64,000 bases of DNA, from positions 276,018 to 340,017 of the forward strand of contig JADBYT010000008.1 of NCBI GenBank assembly GCA_020402865.1, read 5' to 3'. This document shows positions 29,951 through 37,573 of the stretch, piece by piece; the first letter of the stretch is position 1; each line of letters opens with the position of its first letter. The position numbers were made by a program, and so were the translations under genes. Source of the DNA: Bacteroidota bacterium. Its GTDB lineage: Bacteria; Bacteroidota; Bacteroidia; Palsa-965. The notes under the pieces are model-generated. The model saw nothing but the letters and a program-made list of their open reading frames with translations. It was not told the DNA's origin and made no database searches.

Positions 29951-30700
29951 ATGTCATCATCACCCTTCCAACTTACCGGTAAAACAATTCTGGTAACCGG
30001 CGCATCGTCAGGCATTGGCCGGCAGGTGTGCATTTCGGCGGCCGCATTTGGTGCCCGTGTTATGCTTAGCGGTCGTAATGAAGCGAGACTGCACGAAACA
30101 CTTCAGCAGCTTGACGGCACAAACCACCAATTGTTTGCGGCCGACCTGACACAGGCCGACGACAGAGATACATTGATAAAACAGCTTCCTGCACTTGATG
30201 GATTTGTACACAGTGCGGGCATTGTAAAAGCATTTCCGACCCGATTCATCGATCAGTCGAAATTGACTGAAATGGAGGTTAATTTTGAAGCACCGGCCTT
30301 GCTTACAGCCGGGCTGATGCGCCAGAAAAAGCTTAACCGGGGTGCGTCGCTGGTTTACCTTTCGTCAATTTCGGGGCAGCATCCGCCCAAAGGCGGCGCC
30401 ATGTACGGTGCTTCCAAAGCAGCCCTCGAATCGTATGTAAAAGTGCTTGCCCGCGAAACTGCCGCACAACAAATCAGGGCCAACTGCATTTCGCCGGGCA
30501 TGGTAAAAACTCCGCTTTACGATCAGGTAGAAGAAGAATACTCCAAGCCCGAACTCGATAAACACATGGCGCGCTATCCGCTGGGCGTGGGCTACCCCGA
30601 AGATGTAGCCAATGCGGCTATCTATCTGCTTTCGCCAGCTTCGCGTTGGGTTACCGGAATTAATATTATTTTAGATGGCGGCTTCCTGCTCGGCGACTAA
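29951..30700 (+). CDS. SDR-family oxidoreductase
   Basis: A 249-residue short-chain dehydrogenase/reductase from ATG 29951. It shows the NAD(P)-binding TGASSGIG near residue 17, the NSAG-equivalent HSAG, the catalytic Ser in VYLSSISG, Tyr-x3-Lys in YGASKAAL, and CISPGMVKTP. The C-terminal part ends WVTGINIILDGGF. It belongs to the classical FabG-like group. Its stop overlaps the start of the glycosyltransferase gene (TAATG), so a role in making or modifying a sugar or lipid in that operon is inferred. Confidence 0.9.
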   Translation: MSSSPFQLTGKTILVTGASSGIGRQVCISAAAFGARVMLSGRNEARLHETLQQLDGTNHQLFAADLTQADDRDTLIKQLPALDGFVHSAGIVKAFPTRFIDQSKLTEMEVNFEAPALLTAGLMRQKKLNRGASLVYLSSISGQHPPKGGAMYGASKAALESYVKVLARETAAQQIRANCISPGMVKTPLYDQVEEEYSKPELDKHMARYPLGVGYPEDVANAAIYLLSPASRWVTGINIILDGGFLLGD

Positions 30701-31623
30701 TGACACAGACCCTTCCTGATATTTCCATTGTAATTCCGGTGTACAACAGCCAGTCAACTCTGCCTGTGTTGTATGCCGAAATTGAAAAGGCAATGGCCGG
30801 ACAAAACTGGGAGGTGATCTTTGTGGACGATGGCAGCCGCGATGAAAGCTGGCTGCAGTTACGCAAACTCAAGGAGCTGTATCCGGCGCATATTATTGCC
30901 GTAAGGCTGCGCCGCAATTTCGGGCAGCACAATGCCCTGGCCTGTGGCTTTGGCTTTGCACGCGGAATGCTCACTGTGACCATGGACGATGATCTTCAGC
31001 ATCCGCCGTCTGAAATACCAAAACTTCTGGCATGTGCCGCCGAAACAGGTGCCGATGTGGTGTATGGTCAGTATATCAGCAAACAGCACCCCGGCTGGCG
31101 AAATGCGGGCAGCTGGATTATGCGCCGCTCCTCAGCCTACGTAACCGGGAAAAACGGAAACGGCAGTTCATTCCGTTTGCTCAAAACCGATATTGCACAA
31201 AAACTCAGTGCGCACATCCAGACAGGCTTCCTTTTTATCGACGAAGTACTGCACTGGTACACCAGCCGCATTGCCAGCACACCGGTTGAACATCATCCGC
31301 GACGCGAAGGAAAATCAACCTACAGCCGCATTAAACTGCTGGCACTTTATACCAATATTGTTATTCATTACACCGCGCTGCCGCTCAAACTCATGACGTG
31401 GATCGGGCTGCTTACTTCGCTGGTTACATTTATTCTCGGTGTGCGGTTTATCTGGATGAAAATTGCGCATGGTTCGGTGCCTGGATTTACCGCAACCATT
31501 GTTGTAATTCTCTTCTCCACCAGCCTGCTTATGTTCTGCATGGGTATTATTGGTCAGTATCTGTATAATCTCTATAAAATGCAGAACCGCCGTCCCTCCT
31601 ACTCGGTGGAAGAAATTTTATGA
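30700..31623 (+). CDS. Family 2 glycosyltransferase, polyprenyl-phosphate type
   Basis: A 307-residue inner-membrane enzyme resembling DPM1/GtrB/ArnC. It has an N-terminal GT-A domain with ISIVIPVYNSQ, VDDGSRDESW and the metal-binding TMDDDLQHPP, then two membrane helices near residues 228-250 and 265-288. Such enzymes load a sugar from a nucleotide donor onto undecaprenyl phosphate. It overlaps the SDR gene by one base and precedes a GNAT gene by 22 bases. The sugar cannot be predicted. Confidence 0.9.
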   Translation: MTQTLPDISIVIPVYNSQSTLPVLYAEIEKAMAGQNWEVIFVDDGSRDESWLQLRKLKELYPAHIIAVRLRRNFGQHNALACGFGFARGMLTVTMDDDLQHPPSEIPKLLACAAETGADVVYGQYISKQHPGWRNAGSWIMRRSSAYVTGKNGNGSSFRLLKTDIAQKLSAHIQTGFLFIDEVLHWYTSRIASTPVEHHPRREGKSTYSRIKLLALYTNIVIHYTALPLKLMTWIGLLTSLVTFILGVRFIWMKIAHGSVPGFTATIVVILFSTSLLMFCMGIIGQYLYNLYKMQNRRPSYSVEEIL

Positions 31624-31645
31624 TACCATTTAATGCCCAACCTGC

Positions 31646-32296
31646 ATGATCATTAATGGTTACGGTGTAACACTGGTACGCATCAGGCACGAACACATTG
31701 AACTTGTCCGAAACTACCGTAACTCGGAGCGGATACGCTCGTTCATGGAATTCAGGGAAGAAATTACACCCGAAATGCAGGAGGAATGGTTTTGTAAAAT
31801 AAACAACCGAAACCATGGTTTTTATTTAATAGAACACGACGGTAAATTTATCGGGATGGTGAACGGACGTGATATTGACTGGGAGAAAAAAACGACCGGA
31901 TCGGGCGGAATTTTTATCTGGGATGAAAGCTGGTGGAATACTGCGGTGCCTGTAGCGGCGGTTATGCTGCTCATTGAAATATCGTTTATCCTTGGTCTTG
32001 AATACAATTACATCCGTGTGCTGCGCCACAACACACATGCAATTGATTTTAACCGGCAACTCGGTTATCGGTTACTGCCAGGGCAGGACGAAGCGGAAAA
32101 TCAGGAATATCTGCTAACGCGCGAAACCTATTTTGAATCAATGGCAAGTCTGAGGCGGTTTCTGCAAAAACGTTTTGGCACGTCATTCACCTGCACAATA
32201 AGCAATGAGCAGGATGATATGGCACAGCATCTTTTTCAACTGGCCGCCGGTTTTACACCCGAACAGCAGGCACAATTTATTATTCAACGCGCATGA
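31646..32296 (+). CDS. GNAT-family N-acetyltransferase
   Basis: A 216-residue protein whose first 165 residues fit the GNAT fold of the RimJ/PseH/FdtC kind: VTLVRIRHEHIELVRNYRNSERIR, FYLIEHDGKFIGMV, then GLEYNYIRVLRHNTHAIDFNRQLGY in two parts. PseH/FdtC-type enzymes acetylate amino sugars, which fits the glycosyltransferase next to it. The last 50 residues are an extra tail of unknown role. Its stop overlaps the start of the beta-hydroxylase gene by four bases. Confidence 0.8.
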   Translation: MIINGYGVTLVRIRHEHIELVRNYRNSERIRSFMEFREEITPEMQEEWFCKINNRNHGFYLIEHDGKFIGMVNGRDIDWEKKTTGSGGIFIWDESWWNTAVPVAAVMLLIEISFILGLEYNYIRVLRHNTHAIDFNRQLGYRLLPGQDEAENQEYLLTRETYFESMASLRRFLQKRFGTSFTCTISNEQDDMAQHLFQLAAGFTPEQQAQFIIQRA

Positions 32297-33063
32297 GCAG
32301 CACCGAGGGTATCTGGTATTCGTATTGGGGCAGCGCCTACACGGGCAGTTATCCGGCGTTTTCTGATCCGCATGAATTTGCGTGGGCGTTGTGGGCCGAA
32401 GAAAATTTTGTCCGCATACATAGCGATATAGAACACTGGCTCAATGCGCAGGGCCACACCTTAAAGCCTTATTTCTACGGCAGTCTTGCTTCGCGGCCCG
32501 ATGCGTGGAAAACCGAGCCGTTTTATTTCTGGGGCATGCAAAACGATGCCGCCAGCAAAAGCATTCCGGCCCTGCGCGAGTTGTTTGCCCGTATGCCCGG
32601 CCTCACCTCTGCCGCGCTGAGTGTGCTTGATGCCGAAAGCGATATACACCCGCACTACGGCGATACAAATGCCATTGTACGCTGCCATTTCGGCCTGCAG
32701 ATTCCGGGCGAATTACCCAACTGCGGACTGGAAGTGAACGGCAAACAACGCGCCTGGGAAGAAGGCCGCTGGCTGGTGTTTTGTGATGCGCACCTGCACC
32801 GGGCATGGAACCACACACCACATAAACGTTATGTACTAATTGTGGATGTGCTGAGGCCGGAGTTTGAAAAAGACAAAAACGAAATCTGCGCCAACGTGCG
32901 GTCTATGCTGGACCTTCAGGCACTGGAACAAAAGTATCCGCTGGTAAAACGTCTGCCGGGCAAGCTGCGCGGAATGATCAGGCGCATGCTGAAACGCCGT
33001 ATTGCCACGCAGTTGAATGAATACGCAAAATTGCAGGCACTCAGTCCTCGTCCGGAAAATTGA
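32293..33063 (+). CDS. Aspartyl/asparaginyl beta-hydroxylase family protein
   Basis: A 256-residue Fe(II)/2-oxoglutarate dioxygenase of the Asp_Arg_Hydrox family, which includes the lipid A hydroxylase LpxO and animal AspH. Seen in the sequence: IHPHYGDTNAIVRCHFGLQIP with the first iron-binding His, FCDAHLHRAWNHT with the second, and the Arg in HKRYVLIVDVLRP for 2-oxoglutarate. No membrane segment is evident. Its position with a glycosyltransferase and an acetyltransferase suggests a glycan or lipid substrate. Its 3' end overlaps the convergent next gene by 23 bases. Confidence 0.85.
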   Translation: MSSTEGIWYSYWGSAYTGSYPAFSDPHEFAWALWAEENFVRIHSDIEHWLNAQGHTLKPYFYGSLASRPDAWKTEPFYFWGMQNDAASKSIPALRELFARMPGLTSAALSVLDAESDIHPHYGDTNAIVRCHFGLQIPGELPNCGLEVNGKQRAWEEGRWLVFCDAHLHRAWNHTPHKRYVLIVDVLRPEFEKDKNEICANVRSMLDLQALEQKYPLVKRLPGKLRGMIRRMLKRRIATQLNEYAKLQALSPRPEN

Positions 33064-34012
33064 TGCGGCGGATGAGGAAATCGTACCATTTCTCGCGCGG
33101 GCTGCGTTTTTCGTATTTCGTGTAATGACGGCGTTTGCGGCCAAGCTGCGCAAGATCGAGCCGCAGCATGGTGGAATAATGGAACGTGGGATTCATTATC
33201 CATTTGAAATGACGGGTAAAAAACGGAAGCGAGGCGCCGGGAAATTTTTCGATGCGGAAGTGCGGGTACAAGGTTTTGAGCACCTGCCTGTATTCGCGGC
33301 GGTTGTGCGCATACTGGTCGGCGTCGCCCCATTGTTTTACAAGTGTGAGGCCGATGTGAAAGGTGAGATGCTTGCCGGTAAACAGCCTGAAATCCTGCGC
33401 GTGCGCATAGAGGTTATGCATGAGCACGGTATCAAAAAAAGGTATTCCAATGCATACATTGCCAAGTGTAAACAGTGGCAGGAGTTCAGTTTTAAAAACG
33501 ATTGTATCGTAGCCGGTGTGTGTTTCTCCGGCTTCGGCATACATTTCTTCAAGCTGATGCGGGCCGGAGAAACGTGCCGGAATGCGGCGGCGGTTTATGG
33601 CAAAGGCATCGTAGCCTTTTGCGGCGTAGTGTGCCAGCATTTTGTAAAAGCCGGGCATTACAGCAATATCGGCATTCGTATAAATGATGTAATCGCTGGG
33701 AACAGCGGCAGCGGCTGCATGCAGTACATCGGCAAACACGGGCAGGCGGCGCTGGCTGGCAAATGTGCCAAAACTAAGAATGGAGCGCCGCAGCGGCGGC
33801 AAGGCAGCAAAACCACGCGGCACGGCTACTTCGTCTTCCGCATCGGCAATGGCAAGCAGTGCTACTTCGGCGGCATCGCCGCTAAGATTTTTTGCACGCC
33901 GCATCGACTCCTGCGCCACGGTTTGCGCAATGTCGGCTTCAGAGCCTGCCTCTGCCGTATAAATATTAACAACGTGGTTAAATCGCACCATCAGCAGGGT
34001 GAAAATAATCAT
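33041..34012 (-). CDS. Glycosyltransferase-like protein, function unknown
   Basis: A 323-residue protein from ATG 34012 (an ATG at 33991 is also possible). The middle has a short GT-A-like signature, DYIIYTNADIAVMPGFY, where a strand ends in NAD in place of DxD. Later come GYDTIVFKTELL and GNVCIGIPFFDTVLMHNL, as in family-2-like transferases that act on surface glycans. The C-terminal part is basic. No signal peptide. It converges on the beta-hydroxylase gene and overlaps its end. The ssb terminator separates it from ssb. Confidence 0.65.
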   Translation of the reverse strand: MIIFTLLMVRFNHVVNIYTAEAGSEADIAQTVAQESMRRAKNLSGDAAEVALLAIADAEDEVAVPRGFAALPPLRRSILSFGTFASQRRLPVFADVLHAAAAAVPSDYIIYTNADIAVMPGFYKMLAHYAAKGYDAFAINRRRIPARFSGPHQLEEMYAEAGETHTGYDTIVFKTELLPLFTLGNVCIGIPFFDTVLMHNLYAHAQDFRLFTGKHLTFHIGLTLVKQWGDADQYAHNRREYRQVLKTLYPHFRIEKFPGASLPFFTRHFKWIMNPTFHYSTMLRLDLAQLGRKRRHYTKYEKRSPREKWYDFLIRRINFPDED

Positions 34013-34045
34013 TATTCACGCATTCGCCAGTATAATATCCGTCAC

Positions 34046-34076
34046 AAAAAAAACGGCCCCGGAAAAACCGGAGCCG
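34046..34076 (-). terminator. Intrinsic terminator of ssb
   Basis: The stem CGGCTCCGG with CCGGGGCCG (34076-34068 and 34062-34054, one G-U pair) around a U5 loop is followed on the minus strand by eight U residues. It lies 20 bases after the ssb stop. Confidence 0.9.
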
Positions 34077-34096
34077 CTAAAACTATGTGCTTTCGT

Positions 34097-34651
34097 TTAG
34101 AACGGAAGATCATCAGGATTATCACCAAGCACGGCAGGGTGCATCGGATCGCTGGAAGGATCGATGTTGAAGGTTTGCTGCTGCTGGTAGTTTTGCTGTT
34201 GTTGCTGGTAATTGCTGGTTTGCTGGTACCCGGCACCGGTGTTTCCGCCCTGCTGATAGCCGCCGCCCTGCCCCTGCTGGTATTGCGGACGCTGATAGCC
34301 GCCGCCCTGTCCCTGGTCATTGCTGCGTGTAAGGATAGTGAGGGAATCACCGAAAATTTCGGTGGTATAGCGTTTATTGCCGTCTTTGTCTTCCCAGCTG
34401 CGGCTGCGGATTTTACCTTCAAGGTAAACCTGTTGTCCTTTGCGGAGAAATTTTTCGGCTACTTCAGCCAAACGACGCCAGAGCACAATCTGATGCCACT
34501 CGGTCTGTTCATTCTTGTTGCCGTTTTTGTCGCGGAATGTTTCTGTAGTTGCAAGCGGGAAATTAGCTACTGCAATGCCTCCTTCGAGATAACGAACTTC
34601 CGGGTCTTTACCTAAATTACCGATCAGAATTACTTTGTTAACGCCAGCCAT
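34097..34651 (-). CDS. ssb: Single-stranded DNA-binding protein
   Basis: Binds ssDNA during replication, repair and recombination. The OB-fold occupies residues 1-110 ([43 protein letters not shown] in two parts, [15 protein letters not shown]). A Gln/Gly/Tyr-rich linker of about 60 residues follows, and the acidic tip DNPDDLPF recruits partner proteins. The gene stands alone between a strong promoter and a terminator. Confidence 0.97.
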   Translation of the reverse strand: MAGVNKVILIGNLGKDPEVRYLEGGIAVANFPLATTETFRDKNGNKNEQTEWHQIVLWRRLAEVAEKFLRKGQQVYLEGKIRSRSWEDKDGNKRYTTEIFGDSLTILTRSNDQGQGGGYQRPQYQQGQGGGYQQGGNTGAGYQQTSNYQQQQQNYQQQQTFNIDPSSDPMHPAVLGDNPDDLPF

Positions 34652-34735
34652 AGTGTACGTGTTGGTTAAAAGTGTGTGTCAGGTTAAATATGTGATAGTT
34701 GTATATTGTTGAATGTGAGATATGAGTTAAAAAAA

Positions 34736-34766
34736 CAAAATTAGCACAATACCGCATATCGCCAAA
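34736..34766 (-). promoter_or_regulatory. Bacteroidota-type promoter of ssb
   Basis: On the minus strand TTTG (34766-34763), a 19-base spacer and TAATTTTG (34743-34736) match the consensus TTTG-N19-TAnnTTTG exactly. The predicted start of transcription is about 78 bases upstream of the ssb ATG, in a long A/T-rich leader. Confidence 0.8.
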
Positions 34767-34943
34767 TTGGGACAACTCATTCTACTGATTATCAATCCCG
34801 AGTAGCTTAGCAAAGATAATATTGTTTAAGTCCTTAACCCGATTTTGCACGATTAATCTTGCAGTTATTTTCAATATTTCTTTACAACCCCCTTCTTCCT
34901 GTTCATTTTCCCGCAAAATTCATCCTGCAGAAAGAAAATTTCA

Positions 34944-35987
34944 TCACCGTCCATTCAGATAACGGCTTATAAGTACAGGCACGGCCAGTTTATGAAACGA
35001 CTTATCATCAACCAGCAGCCAGTCTGATGCAATTTTGCCGGGGAGGGGCTTGTTCAGTTTTACCTCATAAAACCGGGCATGCAGGCGCTGGTGACTAAGT
35101 ACATGCAAAAACGCATCAGAAACCTCCGTGATCACGGCCTTGCGGCCGGCTGTCCAGCCTTTCCACTGGTCGGTTTGCAAGGCATCGTCGGTTGCGGAAG
35201 TGGTTTCTATGAGCGGAAAATCGTAAAGCCCCTGCCAGATATCGCCCGGGCCACGACGTTTTACATAAACGCTGCTGCCACTGCGCAACACAAAATAATG
35301 TAACCAGCGGTCGGTAACTTTGGTTTTGCGGGCTTTTGCGGGAAGCTGGCCAATGCGCCCGGTTTGCCGGGCCACACAATGCGCGGCCACAGGACATTGC
35401 GGGCACTGCGGATTGCGCGGCACACATTGCACGGCGCCGAATTCCATAATGGCCTGGTTGTGTGTGGCCGGATCGCGGGGGTCGAGCAGTTCGGCGGCAA
35501 GCTGGCGGAATTGTTTTTTGCCTGCGGTGCTGTCAATGGGCGTATCCACACCAAACACGCGCGCCAGCACACGATACACGTTGCCATCTACCACGGGTTC
35601 GGCAATATCAAAGGCAAACGAGCCGATGGCAGCGGCGGTATATTCACCAATACCTTTTAAAGCGAGCAGGCCGTGGTAGGTTTGCGGGAAAATTCCGCCA
35701 TGCTCCTTTGCCACCAGCTGCGCTGTTTTATGAAGGTTCCGGGCGCGCGAGTAATAGCCGAGGCCTTGCCAGAGTTTAAGCACCTGTTCTTCCGAGGCAT
35801 TGGCAAGGGCAGTTACATCGGGCCAGGTTCGGGCAAAGCGTTCGTAGTAGGCACGGCCCTGTTCTACACGGGTTTGCTGCAAAATTACTTCCGAAAGCCA
35901 TATCAGGTAGGGATTTCGGGTATTGCGCCAGGGCAAATCACGGCGGTGACGGAGATACCATTGGCGTAATTCGGCTGAAAAATCCAT
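34944..35987 (-). CDS. mutY: A/G-specific adenine DNA glycosylase MutY
   Basis: Removes adenine mispaired with 8-oxoguanine. The 347-residue chain has Glu33 in WLSEVILQQTR, the helix-hairpin-helix LKGIGEYTAAAIGSFAF with catalytic Asp134 in PVVDGNVYRV, and the 4Fe-4S loop CVPRNPQCPQCPVAAHC (spacing C-x6-C-x2-C-x5-C). The C-terminal NUDIX-like domain reads VKRRGPGDIWQGLYDFPL. It diverges from the HU gene, with which it shares a 126-base intergenic region. Confidence 0.96.
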   Translation of the reverse strand: MDFSAELRQWYLRHRRDLPWRNTRNPYLIWLSEVILQQTRVEQGRAYYERFARTWPDVTALANASEEQVLKLWQGLGYYSRARNLHKTAQLVAKEHGGIFPQTYHGLLALKGIGEYTAAAIGSFAFDIAEPVVDGNVYRVLARVFGVDTPIDSTAGKKQFRQLAAELLDPRDPATHNQAIMEFGAVQCVPRNPQCPQCPVAAHCVARQTGRIGQLPAKARKTKVTDRWLHYFVLRSGSSVYVKRRGPGDIWQGLYDFPLIETTSATDDALQTDQWKGWTAGRKAVITEVSDAFLHVLSHQRLHARFYEVKLNKPLPGKIASDWLLVDDKSFHKLAVPVLISRYLNGR

Positions 35988-36024
35988 TGTTTTAGCAAAG
36001 ATTCGGCTAAAATTAAAGGTAAAT

Positions 36025-36054
36025 TTTGGGGTTACGGAGAAATGCGTAAATTTG
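36025..36054 (+). promoter_or_regulatory. Bacteroidota-type promoter of the HU gene
   Basis: TTTG (36025-36028), an 18-base spacer and TAAATTTG (36047-36054) fit the Bacteroidota consensus. Transcription would start near 36061, giving a leader of about 53 bases before the HU ATG. Confidence 0.75.
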
Positions 36055-36113
36055 CAGCCCTAATTATCCGGCAGGGGTGCCTGATAAAAAATTGATTGTA
36101 AACAGTTTATACA

Positions 36114-36404
36114 ATGACCAAAGCAGAGATCGTTGCAGAGATTGCCGAAAAGACCGGCGTTGAGAAGGTAGCCGTACAGGCATCTATCGAAGCCTTCATG
36201 AAAGTTGTGAAAGGCTCACTGGCAAAGGGAGATAATGTTTATCTCCGTGGTTTTGGCAGCTTCATCGTGAAGCGCCGCGCCGAAAAAACCGGTCGTAACA
36301 TTTCGAAAAATACGTCGGTAATTATCCCGGCTCACAACGTGCCTGCTTTTAAGCCGGCGAAAACATTTACCGAGAAGGTAAAGAAAAGCGTAAAAGCGTC
36401 CTAA
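36114..36404 (+). CDS. HU-family DNA-binding protein
   Basis: A 96-residue nucleoid protein of the HU/IHF family. It shows MTKAEIVAEIAEKTGVEKVAV, GDNVYLRGFGSFIVKRRAEKTG leading into the DNA-gripping arm, and a C-terminal VPAFKPAKTFTEKVKK. It binds and bends DNA with little sequence preference as a dimer. It is followed by the TPR gene after 18 bases, so they are probably co-transcribed. Whether it is HU or an IHF-like paralogue cannot be told from one sequence. Confidence 0.93.
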   Translation: MTKAEIVAEIAEKTGVEKVAVQASIEAFMKVVKGSLAKGDNVYLRGFGSFIVKRRAEKTGRNISKNTSVIIPAHNVPAFKPAKTFTEKVKKSVKAS

Positions 36405-36422
36405 CCTTCTGTTCTGCTGCGT

Positions 36423-37286
36423 ATGGCCCGGTTCGGATTACCTCAGTGGATAGTGCTTGGCTCGGCAGCAGCCTGTTTCGTTCTTTTAAGTTTTGTAAAT
36501 ACAGTTCCCAAAGCGCGCAAAGCAACTGATACCATGCCGCAGGCTGCCCAAACGGGCAACCTTGTGCCGCTTGACCAGCAGGTTACCGAAGCCCGTAAAC
36601 GTTTGCCAGCCGATGTGCTCGCAAAAATTGAAGGCTTCGAGAAGCTTGCAGCCGGGCAAACCGACTTCGTACTGCGCCGTGCGCTGCTTGATTCGGCTGC
36701 TCGCCAGGCGTTGAGCCTTAACGAGCACATTCTGGCGGCTTACATCAGCCAGAAGAAAGCTGAAACGTGTAACGGGTCGTCTGTTGACTGGCAGGTGGCG
36801 GGCGAGCGTTTTCAGAGTGCAGCTGCTTTTCAGGGCGAAAAGCTGGGGCCGCAGTACCTCGGTACGCTGTTTGAATCCGCCATCCATTGTTTTCGTGAAG
36901 CGGTAACAATAGACGCTGGCAACCTTGATGCGCGCGTAGGCCTTGGCGCTTCCATTGTGCAGGGCACATCGGATCCGATGGCGGGCATACGCGAACTGCT
37001 GGAGGTGGAGAAAGCAGATTCGACCAATGTAAACGCACAACTTGTGCTTGGCGATTTTGCACTGCGTTCGCAGCAGTTTGATAAAGCCATTGCACGCTAC
37101 CAGAAAGCCCTGCGTTTGCGTCCCGACCTCTACGGCCTCAACCTGAGCCTGGCCGAACTGTATGAACAAAAAGGCGACACCGCCAACACCATCGCCTGCC
37201 TTGAAGCCTATCTGGCCAAAGCAGACGATCCGTTAGTAAAAAATGACGTGGAGAATGCGATTCGCAAACTCCGCTCATCCAAATAG
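36423..37286 (+). CDS. Membrane-anchored tetratricopeptide-repeat protein
   Basis: A 287-residue protein with one N-terminal membrane segment (WIVLGSAAACFVLLSFVN, residues 9-26). The C-terminal half has TPR units, clearest in VNAQLVLGDFALRSQQFDKAIARYQKALRLRP and LYGLNLSLAELYEQKGDTANTIACLEAYLAKA in parts. TPRs mediate protein contacts. It lies between the HU gene and the 31-residue basic protein, a grouping often seen in Bacteroidota. Its partner is unknown. Confidence 0.85.
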   Translation: MARFGLPQWIVLGSAAACFVLLSFVNTVPKARKATDTMPQAAQTGNLVPLDQQVTEARKRLPADVLAKIEGFEKLAAGQTDFVLRRALLDSAARQALSLNEHILAAYISQKKAETCNGSSVDWQVAGERFQSAAAFQGEKLGPQYLGTLFESAIHCFREAVTIDAGNLDARVGLGASIVQGTSDPMAGIRELLEVEKADSTNVNAQLVLGDFALRSQQFDKAIARYQKALRLRPDLYGLNLSLAELYEQKGDTANTIACLEAYLAKADDPLVKNDVENAIRKLRSSK

Positions 37287-37312
37287 TAATTCATTCATAA
37301 AACAACTACATC

Positions 37313-37408
37313 ATGCCCAGCGGTAAAAAAAGAAAGCGCCATAAGATGGCCACCCACAAGCGCAAGAAGCGCCTAAGAAAAAATCGTCATAAGAAGAAGA
37401 ACCGCTAA
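37313..37408 (+). CDS. AURKAIP1/COX24 (mS38)-like basic mini-protein
   Basis: A 31-residue protein starting MPSGKKRKRHKMATHKRKK and ending NRHKKKNR; 20 of its 31 residues are Lys, Arg or His. It matches the short bacterial proteins of the AURKAIP1/COX24 C-terminal family, whose mitochondrial member mS38 is a component of the small ribosomal subunit. By analogy it probably binds 16S rRNA; that is an inference. It is too short for gene finders with a normal cut-off. It lies 26 bases after the TPR gene and is followed by a strong terminator, so it closes the HU-TPR unit. Confidence 0.8.
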   Translation: MPSGKKRKRHKMATHKRKKRLRKNRHKKKNR

Positions 37409-37423
37409 GAGGCTGACCGCTTA

Positions 37424-37462
37424 AAAACCGCAGCTTCCTGATTGCAGCGAAGCTGCGGTTTT
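37424..37462 (+). terminator. Intrinsic terminator after the HU-TPR-COX24-like unit
   Basis: A perfect 14-bp inverted repeat, AAAACCGCAGCTTC (37424-37437) with GAAGCTGCGGTTTT (37449-37462), ends in four T residues. It lies 15 bases after the mini-protein stop. The A/T flanks are symmetric, so it could work in both directions. Confidence 0.85.
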
Positions 37463-37488
37463 CCTTAGCCCGCTTCTTATATGTATGT

Positions 37489-37516
37489 CTTAAAGCACTG
37501 AAAATTCTGCTTTAAG
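37489..37516 (+). repeat. Inverted repeat upstream of RNase E/G
   Basis: CTTAAAGCA (37489-37497) and TGCTTTAAG (37508-37516) form a perfect 9-bp hairpin with a 10-base loop, 57 bases before the RNase E/G start. It has no T-tract. It may be a 5' leader structure or an operator; no promoter of the usual type was seen nearby. Confidence 0.45.
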
Positions 37517-37573
37517 TAATCTTCAACTTTACTGTATTCTCTGTAAGCAGCCCACCCGAAAGGGGCAAGGGCG

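Noticed and set aside
33017..34615. A 532-codon open frame on the plus strand
   Set aside because: It is antisense to two well-supported minus-strand genes (the glycosyltransferase-like gene and ssb, including the ssb terminator). Its translation is rich in Cys, His and low-complexity runs with no family features.
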